From contig DMNP01000122.1 of NCBI GenBank assembly GCA_003452695.1, forward strand, positions 1 to 16,796: a DNA stretch of 16,796 bases, in the 5' to 3' direction. This DNA comes from Eggerthellaceae bacterium. Lineage in GTDB: Bacteria > Actinomycetota > Coriobacteriia > Coriobacteriales > Eggerthellaceae. The notes under the pieces are model-generated. The model saw nothing but the letters and a program-made list of their open reading frames with translations, had not been told where the DNA came from and ran no database searches. Shown here in pieces: positions 5,246 to 12,876 of this stretch (position 1 is its first letter; every line of letters begins with the position of its first letter). Made by a program: the position numbers and the translations under genes.

Positions 5246-7252
5246 ATGAATCGCAAGGCAAATGAACCTCTCGGGCGCGAGAGCGGAGTCCTGGGCATCG
5301 ATGCCGGGGGCACCTTCACCGATATCGTATTCATGAGCGGCGATAAGCTCGAAGTAGAAGCGAAGCGTAAAACGCCAACGTATCACGACGATTTGATGAT
5401 CACGATCCGCGAAGGCCTCGACCTGATAATGCAGGACGTCGATCCCTCTCGAATCCGCGCCATAAATCTTGCTACGACTCTTGCCACCAATGCCATAGTC
5501 GAAAACAAGTTGCGTCCCGTCGGGCTGATCCTCATCGGGTATGACGACGAGACGATAAGCAAAGCGATTCAAAGAGGCGCGTTCAGCACGCAGCTCATAG
5601 CCAAAGTGCAGGGCGGGCATTCCGCCAAAGGCGAAGAAGTGGCACCGCTCGACGAGCAGGCAATTGTGGACGCTTTCAAGAAATGGGGGTCGTCCATCGA
5701 AGGCTGCGCCATTTCCAGCTATTTCTCCGTTCGCAATCCGTCGCATGAAATTCGTGCGCTTCAGCTGGCCGCCGAGCATGCCCCCGGAATGAAGATAACG
5801 TGCGGACACGAGCTGGCAACGGAGCTGGACGCGATAAAGAGGGCGACGACGGCCGTGCTGAATGCGGGCCTCATCCCCATCGTCATGGACCTTCTCGTGT
5901 CGGTTGAAGAAGAATGCAAGGCGCGTGGAATTAACGCGCCCATCACCATCGTGCGCGGAGACGGGTCGCTTGTCAGCGCCGAATGGGCCAAGGACCATCC
6001 GGTTGAGATGATCTTGTCGGGGCCCGCAGGAAGCGCTTGCGGCGCCAGCTACTTGGCCGGCGCAGGCGAGCAGTCGAAAGCGTCCTGGGCAATCGACATA
6101 GGCGGAACCACCACCGACATCATACGCCTGGACACGAACGGCAAGCCGCTGATAACGGGCTTTTCCACGGTGGCGCATCACAAGACGCTCGTACGGGCCA
6201 TAGACATCGAGACATTCGGCCTGGGCGGCGACAGCCGGGTCTATTTCGACTTGGAACAGAACCTGACGCTCGGCCCGCGCCGCGTGCAGCCCCTGTGCGT
6301 TGCTGCCAGCGAGCATCCGGAGGTAATCCATCTTCTGGCATGGCATGTCGAGAGCAAGTACGTGGGCGAGCCGCTCGTGGTTTTCCGAGGCAAGGGCAAG
6401 CCCGATACGCCGTTGGCGGAACGTATCGTCGAGCGCCTCTCCGATGGGCCGCAAATGACTGATACGCTGCTCGAGAAAGAAAGCATGGCCAAGCGCAGCT
6501 TCAACGAGCTGCTGAACATGGAAGCTCGGGGAATCGTCAATTTTGCCGGGTTCACGCCAACGGACGCCCTGCATGTCGTCGGGCTGTTCGACCGGTGGAG
6601 TCGCGAAGCATCTATCCTGGGAGCGAAGATAATGATTCGCGATGATACCAAGGATACGCCCGAGTCCTTTGCGAACACGGTAAGGACCAGGATGGCGGAG
6701 ATAGCGGCCGCGCGCCTGTTCACCAAAAGCTTTTCCATCGACGGGCTACAGATGTCGGAGCGTGGCGAAGGTCGCGAGATAATAAAGCTTGCATTCCGGA
6801 AAGACCGTCCCGATAGCGCCCAGATCCGCCTTATCCTGAACGCTTCGCTCATAGGCCTGGGTGCGCCTGCCTGGGCGTTCATCCAGCCAATCGGCGCCCT
6901 GCTCGACGAGCAGTCGGTGCTTCCCGAGCATGCAGAGGTTGCGGGTGCCGTGGGAGCTGCCGTCGGGACGTTCTCGTTGGAATATGCGGTACGGATAGTG
7001 CCGCGCAGCGACGGGCTTTTCCGCGTGCATCATCCGTTGGGATACACCGACTACGAGCAGCTTGAAGACGCTGTTCGAGAAACGCAAGATTTCATGAACG
7101 TTTGGCTGGACGAGCGAGCGCGCAAGGCCGGTGCTTCAAACCCGGACATTACGTGCGAACGCGTGGACGAAAAGGCCTGGATTTCCGGGGGAACGCATCA
7201 GGTCTATCTCTGGACCCAGCTCACGTTTTCCGTGTCCGACAAGATGGATTAA
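5246..7252 (+). CDS. Hydantoinase/oxoprolinase-family protein (HyuA-like ATPase), stand-alone
   Basis: This 668-residue protein has the two HyuA domains of the ASKHA/actin-like ATPase fold: Hydant_A_N (phosphate-1 loop GIDAGGTFTD at 17-26, TTLATNAIVE at 78-87) and Hydantoinase_A (SGPAGS at 258-263, second phosphate loop AIDIGGTTTD at 282-291, GLGGDS at 325-330). Family members are subunits of ATP-dependent 5-oxoprolinase, N-methylhydantoinase and acetone/acetophenone carboxylases. They normally work with a HyuB subunit, and none is encoded in this window. ATG 5246 is preferred over GTG 5240 because GGGAGG (5232-5237) is 8 nt upstream. Its place inside a methyl-transfer operon suggests either hydrolysis of an N-methylated cyclic amide linked to the substrate, or an ATP-driven role on the corrinoid protein. 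Both are inference. Family assignment is firm; reaction unknown. Confidence 0.88.
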   Translation: MNRKANEPLGRESGVLGIDAGGTFTDIVFMSGDKLEVEAKRKTPTYHDDLMITIREGLDLIMQDVDPSRIRAINLATTLATNAIVENKLRPVGLILIGYDDETISKAIQRGAFSTQLIAKVQGGHSAKGEEVAPLDEQAIVDAFKKWGSSIEGCAISSYFSVRNPSHEIRALQLAAEHAPGMKITCGHELATELDAIKRATTAVLNAGLIPIVMDLLVSVEEECKARGINAPITIVRGDGSLVSAEWAKDHPVEMILSGPAGSACGASYLAGAGEQSKASWAIDIGGTTTDIIRLDTNGKPLITGFSTVAHHKTLVRAIDIETFGLGGDSRVYFDLEQNLTLGPRRVQPLCVAASEHPEVIHLLAWHVESKYVGEPLVVFRGKGKPDTPLAERIVERLSDGPQMTDTLLEKESMAKRSFNELLNMEARGIVNFAGFTPTDALHVVGLFDRWSREASILGAKIMIRDDTKDTPESFANTVRTRMAEIAAARLFTKSFSIDGLQMSERGEGREIIKLAFRKDRPDSAQIRLILNASLIGLGAPAWAFIQPIGALLDEQSVLPEHAEVAGAVGAAVGTFSLEYAVRIVPRSDGLFRVHHPLGYTDYEQLEDAVRETQDFMNVWLDERARKAGASNPDITCERVDEKAWISGGTHQVYLWTQLTFSVSDKMD

Positions 7253-7303
7253 GAAGGTCGCAAGCGGCCTGGAAGTTTCTGACGTTTCAGGAGAGGAGTG
7301 AAT

Positions 7304-8602
7304 ATGAAGAGTTTCGGTTTCAAAAACCTGATGATTTTTATCGTTCTCAGCGCTACCGTTGGCTTGGCTTATCTGCTCCCGTTTTTGCGGTACACGTTCT
7401 ACGACCAGATGCTGGCAGCGTTGCAGATAACGGATACGCAGAGCGGATTCCTGATAACGGTGTTCGGATTCGCTGCCATGCCGTGCTATCTGATCGGCGG
7501 TTTTCTCGCAAACCGCTTTACTACCAGGACGCTGTACATTGTCACGCTGATCGGCCTTGCGGTTACCACGATATGGTATGCCTTTGCAACGGATTTCACC
7601 CAGCTTATCATCATCTTCGGCCTGTACGCCCTGTTTGGCTCTGCCACGATGTGGGAGGCGTACCTTACGGGTATCCGCAAACTGGGAAACCCGAAAAACC
7701 AGAGCAAGCTTTTCGGAAGCAGCGAGGCCACTCGCGGCATCGTTCAGTCGTTGCTCGGATTTGCGTTCGTGGCCGTTATGGGAATTGCCGCAACGCCGGC
7801 CATCGGCTTCCGCAACGTGCTGCTGCTCGGTGCTGCGGTTGCAATCGTCCTGCTCATCCTTACGCTCATCTTCTTCCCCAAAGACGAGAAGAAGGGAGGC
7901 GCCGAAGTTGCCGAGGCTGCCGAATCGGCTGAGGGAGAGGCCCTGGCGCAAGCGGAGTCGAAAGTTAAGTTCAAAGACGTTATTACTTGTTCGGGTGTCT
8001 GGCTGGCGATACTGCTCGTTACCGGCGGCTATCTGGCGTGGACCATCGGCAACAATTACGTAACTACGTACACGGTGCGCGTGGTCGGAATCGACGAAGA
8101 GCTGGCCTCCACCATAGGCATTATCAGAAGCTATATCATCGTGGTTCTCGGCGGCTTCATCGGGGGCTGGATTCTGGACAAGTTCCACTACAAGGGCGTC
8201 GGCATCGCGGTGATGCTCGCCATCGTCATCGCATGCTTCATCGGCATCGTGTTTTCGAACGCGGTCATTCCGCTTTGCGTGGCGCTCACCCTCGTGCTTG
8301 CCTTCGTGAACAACATCCTTAAATCCACGATGTGGTCAACGCTGGGGCAAACGGGCATTCCAGTGGAGATGACACCGCTTGCGACAGGCATCATATCCGT
8401 CATCGCCTTCTTCCCCGCCGACATCGTCTGCCCGGCCATCGGCGGCATATGGATCGACGAGGGCATTGCCGCGGGCGACATTACCTTGGGCTTCAACAAG
8501 CTGTTCATCATGGCAATTGTGTTCGCGATTCTTAGCATCATCGGCGGAATCCTTACGATGAGGCGCACCAAGAAACTCGAGAGCGAAGGCAAGATTCTCT
8601 AG
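7304..8602 (+). CDS. Major facilitator superfamily (MFS) transporter
   Basis: This inner-membrane protein of 432 residues has about twelve hydrophobic segments in two halves, joined by a charged, Ala/Glu-rich cytoplasmic loop (roughly residues 188-228, around DEKKGGAEVAEAAESAEGEA). The first half carries an MFS-type loop between the second and third helices (GGFLANRFTTRTL), and the second half a matching GGWILDKFHYKG. The C-terminus is basic (MRRTKKLE). The start is ATG 7304, with GGAG at 7295-7298; an in-frame GTG at 7298 overlaps that ribosome-binding site. It is 51 bp after the hyuA-like gene with no terminator between, so it belongs to the same transcript. It may import a second substrate or export the demethylated product, since the cluster also ends with a BCCT carrier. 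The substrate cannot be read from sequence. Confidence 0.87.
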   Translation: MKSFGFKNLMIFIVLSATVGLAYLLPFLRYTFYDQMLAALQITDTQSGFLITVFGFAAMPCYLIGGFLANRFTTRTLYIVTLIGLAVTTIWYAFATDFTQLIIIFGLYALFGSATMWEAYLTGIRKLGNPKNQSKLFGSSEATRGIVQSLLGFAFVAVMGIAATPAIGFRNVLLLGAAVAIVLLILTLIFFPKDEKKGGAEVAEAAESAEGEALAQAESKVKFKDVITCSGVWLAILLVTGGYLAWTIGNNYVTTYTVRVVGIDEELASTIGIIRSYIIVVLGGFIGGWILDKFHYKGVGIAVMLAIVIACFIGIVFSNAVIPLCVALTLVLAFVNNILKSTMWSTLGQTGIPVEMTPLATGIISVIAFFPADIVCPAIGGIWIDEGIAAGDITLGFNKLFIMAIVFAILSIIGGILTMRRTKKLESEGKIL

Positions 8603-8643
8603 CGCAACCTTGCGGAATCTGCCAATTAGAGACAGGAGTTATC

Positions 8644-9450
8644 ATGATTATCATTGGCGAGAAAATTAACGGCTTCATTAAAAAGACGCTTGCTGCCATC
8701 GAGTCGAAAGACGAGGAGTATCTGAAGGAACTTGCAATAAAGCAGACCGAAAGCGGGGCGGCATTCATCGACATCTGCGCTGGGACGAGCGTTGAAATCG
8801 AGAAGGAAACGCTGACCTGGCTCATCAATTTGGTTCAAGACACCGTGGACACGCCCATCTGCGTGGACAGTTCCGATCCGAACACGATTATCGAAATGCT
8901 CCCGCTGGTGAAGAAACCGGGTCTTATCAACTCGATTTCGAAGGAAGAGGGGAAATGCGAGACCGTCCTGCCGGTCATTGCCGATACGGAGTGGTCCGTT
9001 GTCGCCCTTACATGCGATGTGAATGGAATTCCCGACGATCCCAAGGAAAAGCTGAGGATTGCGAAGGAAATCGTGGCTGACGCGGATGCCCTGGGCATTG
9101 CGCACGAGCGACTCTACATCGACCCGCTCGTGGCCACGCTCGCATCCAAGCCGGAGTCTTTCGTAAGCTTCAGCGAGGCGGTGCGCCTGATCCGCGCCGA
9201 GTTCCCCGATATTCACATCACGTCGGGCCTATCCAACATATCGTTTGGCATGCCGTATCGCAAGGCGCTGAACATGCAGTTCCTTTCGCTTGCGATGGCC
9301 GCCGGTATGGATAGCGCGATTATCGATCCGACTTCTCCGGACATGCTTGCAACGATGTATGCGTCCGCTGCGCTGCTCGGCAACGATCCGCGCTGCAGGC
9401 AATACCTGCGCGCCTATAAGAAGGGGCTGTTCCCGGTAAAGCCGAACTAG
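8644..9450 (+). CDS. Methyl-corrinoid:tetrahydrofolate methyltransferase (AcsE/MtgA-like)
   Basis: This 268-residue TIM-barrel enzyme of the pterin-binding family is expected to take the methyl group from the corrinoid protein and form methyl-tetrahydrofolate, feeding C1 metabolism. It begins IIIGEKING (2-10) and shows DICAG (43-47), CVDSSDP (73-79), LINSIS (94-99), YIDPLV (158-163) and SGLSNISFG (194-202). Asp75, Asn96 and Asp160 coincide with the pterin-ring ligands described for the acetogen enzyme AcsE, and Asn198 with its catalytic Asn199, so the active site looks intact. MtgA of the glycine betaine system is a member of this family. The length matches AcsE (about 262). A CAGGAG ribosome-binding site lies 5 nt before the ATG. 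It sits 41 bp after the MFS gene. A large hairpin follows the stop. Confidence 0.93.
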   Translation: MIIIGEKINGFIKKTLAAIESKDEEYLKELAIKQTESGAAFIDICAGTSVEIEKETLTWLINLVQDTVDTPICVDSSDPNTIIEMLPLVKKPGLINSISKEEGKCETVLPVIADTEWSVVALTCDVNGIPDDPKEKLRIAKEIVADADALGIAHERLYIDPLVATLASKPESFVSFSEAVRLIRAEFPDIHITSGLSNISFGMPYRKALNMQFLSLAMAAGMDSAIIDPTSPDMLATMYASAALLGNDPRCRQYLRAYKKGLFPVKPN

Positions 9451-9468
9451 CCTCGATTAGCGATTCAT

Positions 9469-9520
9469 AGCCATGTGCGCCGTATGCGCCGTTGGGGGGC
9501 GACATATGGCGCACATGGCT
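9469..9520 (+). repeat. 52-nt intergenic hairpin (22 bp) between the methyltransferase and cobO-like genes
   Basis: AGCCATGTGCGCC (9469-9481) pairs perfectly with GGCGCACATGGCT (9508-9520). The stem continues inward through 9482-9486 with 9503-9507 (one G-U) and, after a bulged A at 9502, through 9487-9490 with 9498-9501, leaving the loop GTTGGGG. That makes 22 bp with one bulge. No T-run follows, so it is not a standard terminator. It could protect the upstream mRNA end, mark a processing site, or act as a cis-regulatory structure. Confidence 0.75.
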
Positions 9521-9606
9521 TCGGTGCTTTCTGGGCTCGTCCAATGCAGGCATGAACGACCGAAGGCTCGGGAAAGCATCTTCGAGAGGGCATGGAGGTG
9601 TCGCGC

Positions 9607-10110
9607 ATGGAACAAGGATATTTCGAAATATACACAGGATGCGGCAAGGGAAAGACCACGGCTTCGATGGGGCTTGCCATGCGGGCGGTTGGATCGGGGC
9701 TTGGGGTGTACATCGGACAGTACTACAAGAACGGCGATAGCGGCGAGGTGAGGATGCTCCTATCGCGATTTCCCGATGTTACCGTGGAAGAATACGGGTT
9801 CGGCGAAGTGCAGGCTGACGTGCGGCCCGACAAGAACCCCTTCTTCGAGAAGCCGTACCAGGTGCTTACCAGCGGCGAGTACGATGTTGTGATACTCGAC
9901 GAGATGAACGTTGCCGTGGAGTTCGGGTTGCTTTCGGAAGAAGAAGCCATCGAGATTATCGATGCGCGTCCGCAGAGCGTAGAGCTGGTCTTCACGGGCA
10001 GGAATGCATTGCCGAGTTTCGTGGAGCGCGCCGACCTTGTTTCGGAGGTGCTCGAGATAAAGCATTACTACAACCAAGGCGTGGGCGCTCGTGCAGGAAT
10101 AGAGTACTGA
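9607..10110 (+). CDS. cobO: Cob(I)alamin/cob(I)yrinic acid a,c-diamide adenosyltransferase (CobO/CobA type)
   Basis: This 167-residue P-loop protein of the CobA/CobO/BtuR family transfers the 5'-deoxyadenosyl group of ATP to Co(I) corrinoid. It shows the Walker A-like loop GCGKGKTTAS (11-20), the acidic strand VVILDEMN (94-101), TGRNA (130-134), ADLVSEV (142-148) and the closing KHYYNQGVGARAGIEY (152-167), which matches the family's K-H-x(5)-G-x(2)-A-x(2)-GIE ending. It lacks the N-terminal extension of the enterobacterial enzyme, as short Gram-positive homologues do. ATG 9607 is preferred over ATG 9592, because GGAGG at 9594-9598 lies within that longer frame and 8 nt before 9607. The methyl-transfer cycle uses methyl- and Co(I)-corrinoid, not adenosyl-corrinoid, so its place here more likely reflects cofactor salvage or loading. 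That is inference. Confidence 0.9.
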   Translation: MEQGYFEIYTGCGKGKTTASMGLAMRAVGSGLGVYIGQYYKNGDSGEVRMLLSRFPDVTVEEYGFGEVQADVRPDKNPFFEKPYQVLTSGEYDVVILDEMNVAVEFGLLSEEEAIEIIDARPQSVELVFTGRNALPSFVERADLVSEVLEIKHYYNQGVGARAGIEY

Positions 10111-10189
10111 AGGCAAGTCGCCGGACGCGCTCGGGAAATCATAGCGAAGGCCGCTGGGTCTTCTGCCGCCTTCAGGAAGGGAGGATAGC

Positions 10190-10987
10190 ATGATTGACAT
10201 TCCGGTAAATGCCGAACAGGGAGAGAAGCTTGGGAACTTGGTTCGCACGATGCTCGGCGCAATGGGTCTGACGCGGGACTTGCCCGGCGATTCCCAAGGC
10301 ATATGGCGTCTCTATCGGGAGCTTGCCATCGCGATGCCCGTCGATGCGATACCCGAAGGCTTCGACCGGGCTCAGAAGCGGGTGCTGAAATCGATTATCT
10401 CTTCTGCCGACGTGACGGACGTCTCGAAGCTCGATGCGGAGGTGCGTTGCGGGTCGGGCGCTCTTTATCTTGCCCGGGGAGATGCGGCGCTGTTCAGGGC
10501 GAGCGGCATTGTAAATCCCACGACCAGCGACCTGCATGGCCATCTTCCCCCCGATTTGGATTGCCCGAACAATTCGATTCATGCTTTGGGCGGGGTTTCG
10601 CTGCGTGCCGACTTGCACGAGCTTATCCAGCGCTATGGGGATTTCGGCGGCATCGTCATGACCATGGCAGGATGCCTGAGAAGCTCGTACGTGTTCCATG
10701 TCGCAGTTCCCGATATGGCGAACGCAACGCCCAAAGCCATGGGCGAGATCTACGGCAAGGTTTTCGAGCTTGCCAATCTGCACGATGTGAAGCAGCTTGT
10801 CTTGCCGCTCGTTGCGATTTCCGAAGATGGCGAATGCGTCGGCGAAAACGCTCGGATTGCCGTGCGGGCAGCTAGGGATTGGCTTGTTTCGGGCGATGGG
10901 GTGCCTCGCGAAATCGTGCTCGTGGCTCATTCCGAACGGGGAGCTATCGCCTACAAGGATGCTCTTCGCGAAACGCGGGAGCACTGA
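10190..10987 (+). CDS. Divergent macro-domain protein (related to Zn-dependent ADP-ribosyl hydrolases)
   Basis: This 265-residue protein is cytoplasmic, with no signal or membrane segment. Residues about 88-262 follow the macro-domain order: ARGDAALFRASGIVNP (95-110), NNSIHALGGVSLRADL (127-142), GGIVMTMAGCLRSSYVFHVA (153-172), VKQLVLPLVAIS (200-211) and IVLVAHSERGAIAYKDAL (242-259). The N-terminal helical part and the DCPNNSIH segment point to the Zn-macro subgroup (protein-ADP-ribose hydrolases, typical core GDIT...VDAIVNAAN...HxCIDNxIH). Key positions differ: IVNAAN reads IVNPTT, and of the Cys-His-Cys zinc ligands only Cys125 is clearly kept. It may bind ADP-ribose or another nucleotide without the usual hydrolysis. 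ATG 10190 has GGAGG 5 nt upstream. It lies between the cobO-like and RACo-like genes. I recognise the fold from motifs only; the function is unknown. Confidence 0.65.
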   Translation: MIDIPVNAEQGEKLGNLVRTMLGAMGLTRDLPGDSQGIWRLYRELAIAMPVDAIPEGFDRAQKRVLKSIISSADVTDVSKLDAEVRCGSGALYLARGDAALFRASGIVNPTTSDLHGHLPPDLDCPNNSIHALGGVSLRADLHELIQRYGDFGGIVMTMAGCLRSSYVFHVAVPDMANATPKAMGEIYGKVFELANLHDVKQLVLPLVAISEDGECVGENARIAVRAARDWLVSGDGVPREIVLVAHSERGAIAYKDALRETREH

Positions 10988-11058
10988 TTGCTTGCGTGTT
11001 TGCTGGTTTCGAGTGCTTGCAGGCTCGGCGCATACGGGTATTTGGAGGGAAGTGTGAA

Positions 11059-12813
11059 ATGGCATCGTCAGAACAGTTCAAGATCCGGTTCCTCCCGGCC
11101 GATACGGAGACGTGCGTCGATGCGGGAACGACGGTTCTCGAAGCGGCACGGGCCGCGGGGGTGAATATTCCGGCGTTTTGCGGCGGCGAAGGAAGCTGCG
11201 GTAAATGCCAGGTGGTCATCGATGGAAAAAGCGTGCTTGCATGCGGGGCCGTAGTCGACCGCGATCTGACGGTTGAAGTGATGCGGGCATCGAGGCGCGA
11301 GAACCTTCTCGCAGACGGCGCGGGGCGCAGCCTGCCGCTTCGGCCGTATGCCGCTGGCGTTAAGGTCATATACCCGAAACTCGAGGTGGGGGAATACGAA
11401 GATGATGCAAGGCGGATCTCCCACATGGTAGAAGAGGCGCTCTGCCTCGAAGCTCCCCCGAGGATGTCGCTCGAAGCCCTGCGCGAAGCCGAGATGCTCA
11501 TAGCCCAGTCATGTCGGGAGTTTTTCGTAGTCCTTGCTGGGGCGGAAATCGTTCACGCAGCCAAAGACGAACCTCGCGTCTGCATGGTGGCCTTCGATGT
11601 TGGGACCACGTCGCTCGTTGGATATCTGCTCGATTCCGCGGATGGCTCGCAACTGGCCGTAGCCAGCCGAATCAATCCGCAGGGAGCCTACGGCGCCGAT
11701 GTGATCACGCGCGCTAACTACGCGGTGCAGGAGGACCCCGACAAGCTTACCTCGCTCATTCGCGAAGCGCTCGATGCCATGGTGGGGGAATTGTGCGAAG
11801 CTTCCGGCGTCGATCGGCGCGATATATATGCAATCTGCGTGGTGGGGAACACGACGATGCACCATCTGTTCCACCACATTTGCCCCGGGTCGCTTCTGCG
11901 CGTTCCCTACAATGCTGCAATAACCGAGGCGATAGAGTTGCCCGCAAGCCACGTGGGCGTGCACGCCGGTCCTGGTGCGCGAGTGCTGTCGCTGCCGCTC
12001 TTTACGGGTTTCGTCGGTGCTGACACGTGCGCATGCCTGCTGGCGTGCGATTTCGCCCATGTGGAAAAGCTCACGGTGATGATAGACATAGGCACGAATG
12101 GCGAGATTGTCGTCGGCAATTCGCAGGGTGCGCTGGCTTCGTCCACGGCGGCCGGTCCGGCTCTCGAAGGCGCGAAAATCACCTTCGGCATGCGGGGTGC
12201 CACCGGGGCGATAGATCATGTGACTGTCGTCGGAGAAGACCTGGTCTTCTCTGTTATAGGTGGCGGCAGAGCCGAAGGCATATGCGGAAGCGGGCTTATC
12301 GACCTCGTTGCGGTGATGGCCGAACATGGCATGCTTCAGAAGACCGGGAGGTTCGTTAAAGCCGAAAAGCTCGAATCGCCCCTTGCCAAGGCCAATGCGT
12401 GGCGCTTCGGCCGCGACGACGACGGCGCATACTTCAATCTTGTCGACGGGGTGCGACTCTACCAGAAAGACGTGAGTGAGGTGCAGCTGGCGAAAAGCGC
12501 CATCTGCGTGGGCGTTCGCATGCTTTGCAGCAAGCTTGGCTGGCAAATCGACGATGTGGAACAGGTGCTGGTTGCCGGAGCGTTTGGCAATTACATGAAT
12601 CCCGACAGTGCGTGTCGGATCGGGCTCATACCCTCCGAGCTGAAGGGGAAGGTGCGTGGCATGGGCAATGCAGCGGGCGAAGGGGCCAAGATCGCCCTTC
12701 TCTGTCGTTCCGAAATAGACGAGGCGAAGCGCTTGGCAAGCAAGATTCCCTTCGTCGAATTGGCGTCGGAGCCAGATTTCATGAACAGCTTCATGAAGGG
12801 CCTGAACTTGTAG
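11059..12813 (+). CDS. Reductive activator of corrinoid proteins (RACo/RamQ-like; 2Fe-2S plus ASKHA/DUF4445)
   Basis: This 584-residue activase uses ATP hydrolysis to drive electron transfer that returns an inactive Co(II) corrinoid protein to Co(I). The N-terminal plant-type 2Fe-2S domain carries Cys41, Cys47, Cys50 and Cys62 (CX5CX2CX11C). A linker (about 75-165) leads to the ASKHA domain with FDVGTTSLVGYL (179-190), NPQGAYGADVITR (206-218), VGNTTMHHL (262-270), MIDIGTNGEIVVG (341-353), STAAGPALEGAKI (362-374) and GICGSGLIDL. The order and length fit RACo and E. limosum RamQ. The open frame extends upstream to 10879 inside the macro gene, but ATG 11059 has GGAGGG (11044-11049) 9 nt before it and starts directly with the ferredoxin domain. 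Its natural client is the corrinoid protein encoded at 4462. The BCCT transporter gene follows after 63 bp. Confidence 0.95.
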   Translation: MASSEQFKIRFLPADTETCVDAGTTVLEAARAAGVNIPAFCGGEGSCGKCQVVIDGKSVLACGAVVDRDLTVEVMRASRRENLLADGAGRSLPLRPYAAGVKVIYPKLEVGEYEDDARRISHMVEEALCLEAPPRMSLEALREAEMLIAQSCREFFVVLAGAEIVHAAKDEPRVCMVAFDVGTTSLVGYLLDSADGSQLAVASRINPQGAYGADVITRANYAVQEDPDKLTSLIREALDAMVGELCEASGVDRRDIYAICVVGNTTMHHLFHHICPGSLLRVPYNAAITEAIELPASHVGVHAGPGARVLSLPLFTGFVGADTCACLLACDFAHVEKLTVMIDIGTNGEIVVGNSQGALASSTAAGPALEGAKITFGMRGATGAIDHVTVVGEDLVFSVIGGGRAEGICGSGLIDLVAVMAEHGMLQKTGRFVKAEKLESPLAKANAWRFGRDDDGAYFNLVDGVRLYQKDVSEVQLAKSAICVGVRMLCSKLGWQIDDVEQVLVAGAFGNYMNPDSACRIGLIPSELKGKVRGMGNAAGEGAKIALLCRSEIDEAKRLASKIPFVELASEPDFMNSFMKGLNL

Positions 12814-12817
12814 CAAT

Positions 12818-12846
12818 TTGCCAGACTCAAGCTTGAATGCGATAAA
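12818..12846 (+). promoter_or_regulatory. Putative internal promoter for the BCCT transporter gene
   Basis: TTGCCA (12818-12823), a 17-bp spacer and GATAAA (12841-12846) preceded by TG-C (extended -10) form a plausible sigma-70 promoter. A 10-bp palindrome TCAAGCTTGA (12827-12836) lies in the spacer and could be an operator. Transcription would start about 25 bp before the transporter ATG. Confidence 0.4.
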
Positions 12847-12876
12847 ATCAACCATATTACCAATGGGGTGAGGGCG

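Noticed and set aside
4991..6574. Long - strand open frame (527 codons) opposite the corrinoid and hyuA-like genes
   Set aside because: It lies antisense to two genes with clear family motifs, crosses a terminator and has no recognisable domain. It is a GC-rich shadow frame.
10879..11058. N-terminal extension of the RACo-like protein
   Set aside because: It would overlap the end of the macro-domain gene by more than 100 bp, resembles no domain, and a strong ribosome-binding site precedes ATG 11059.
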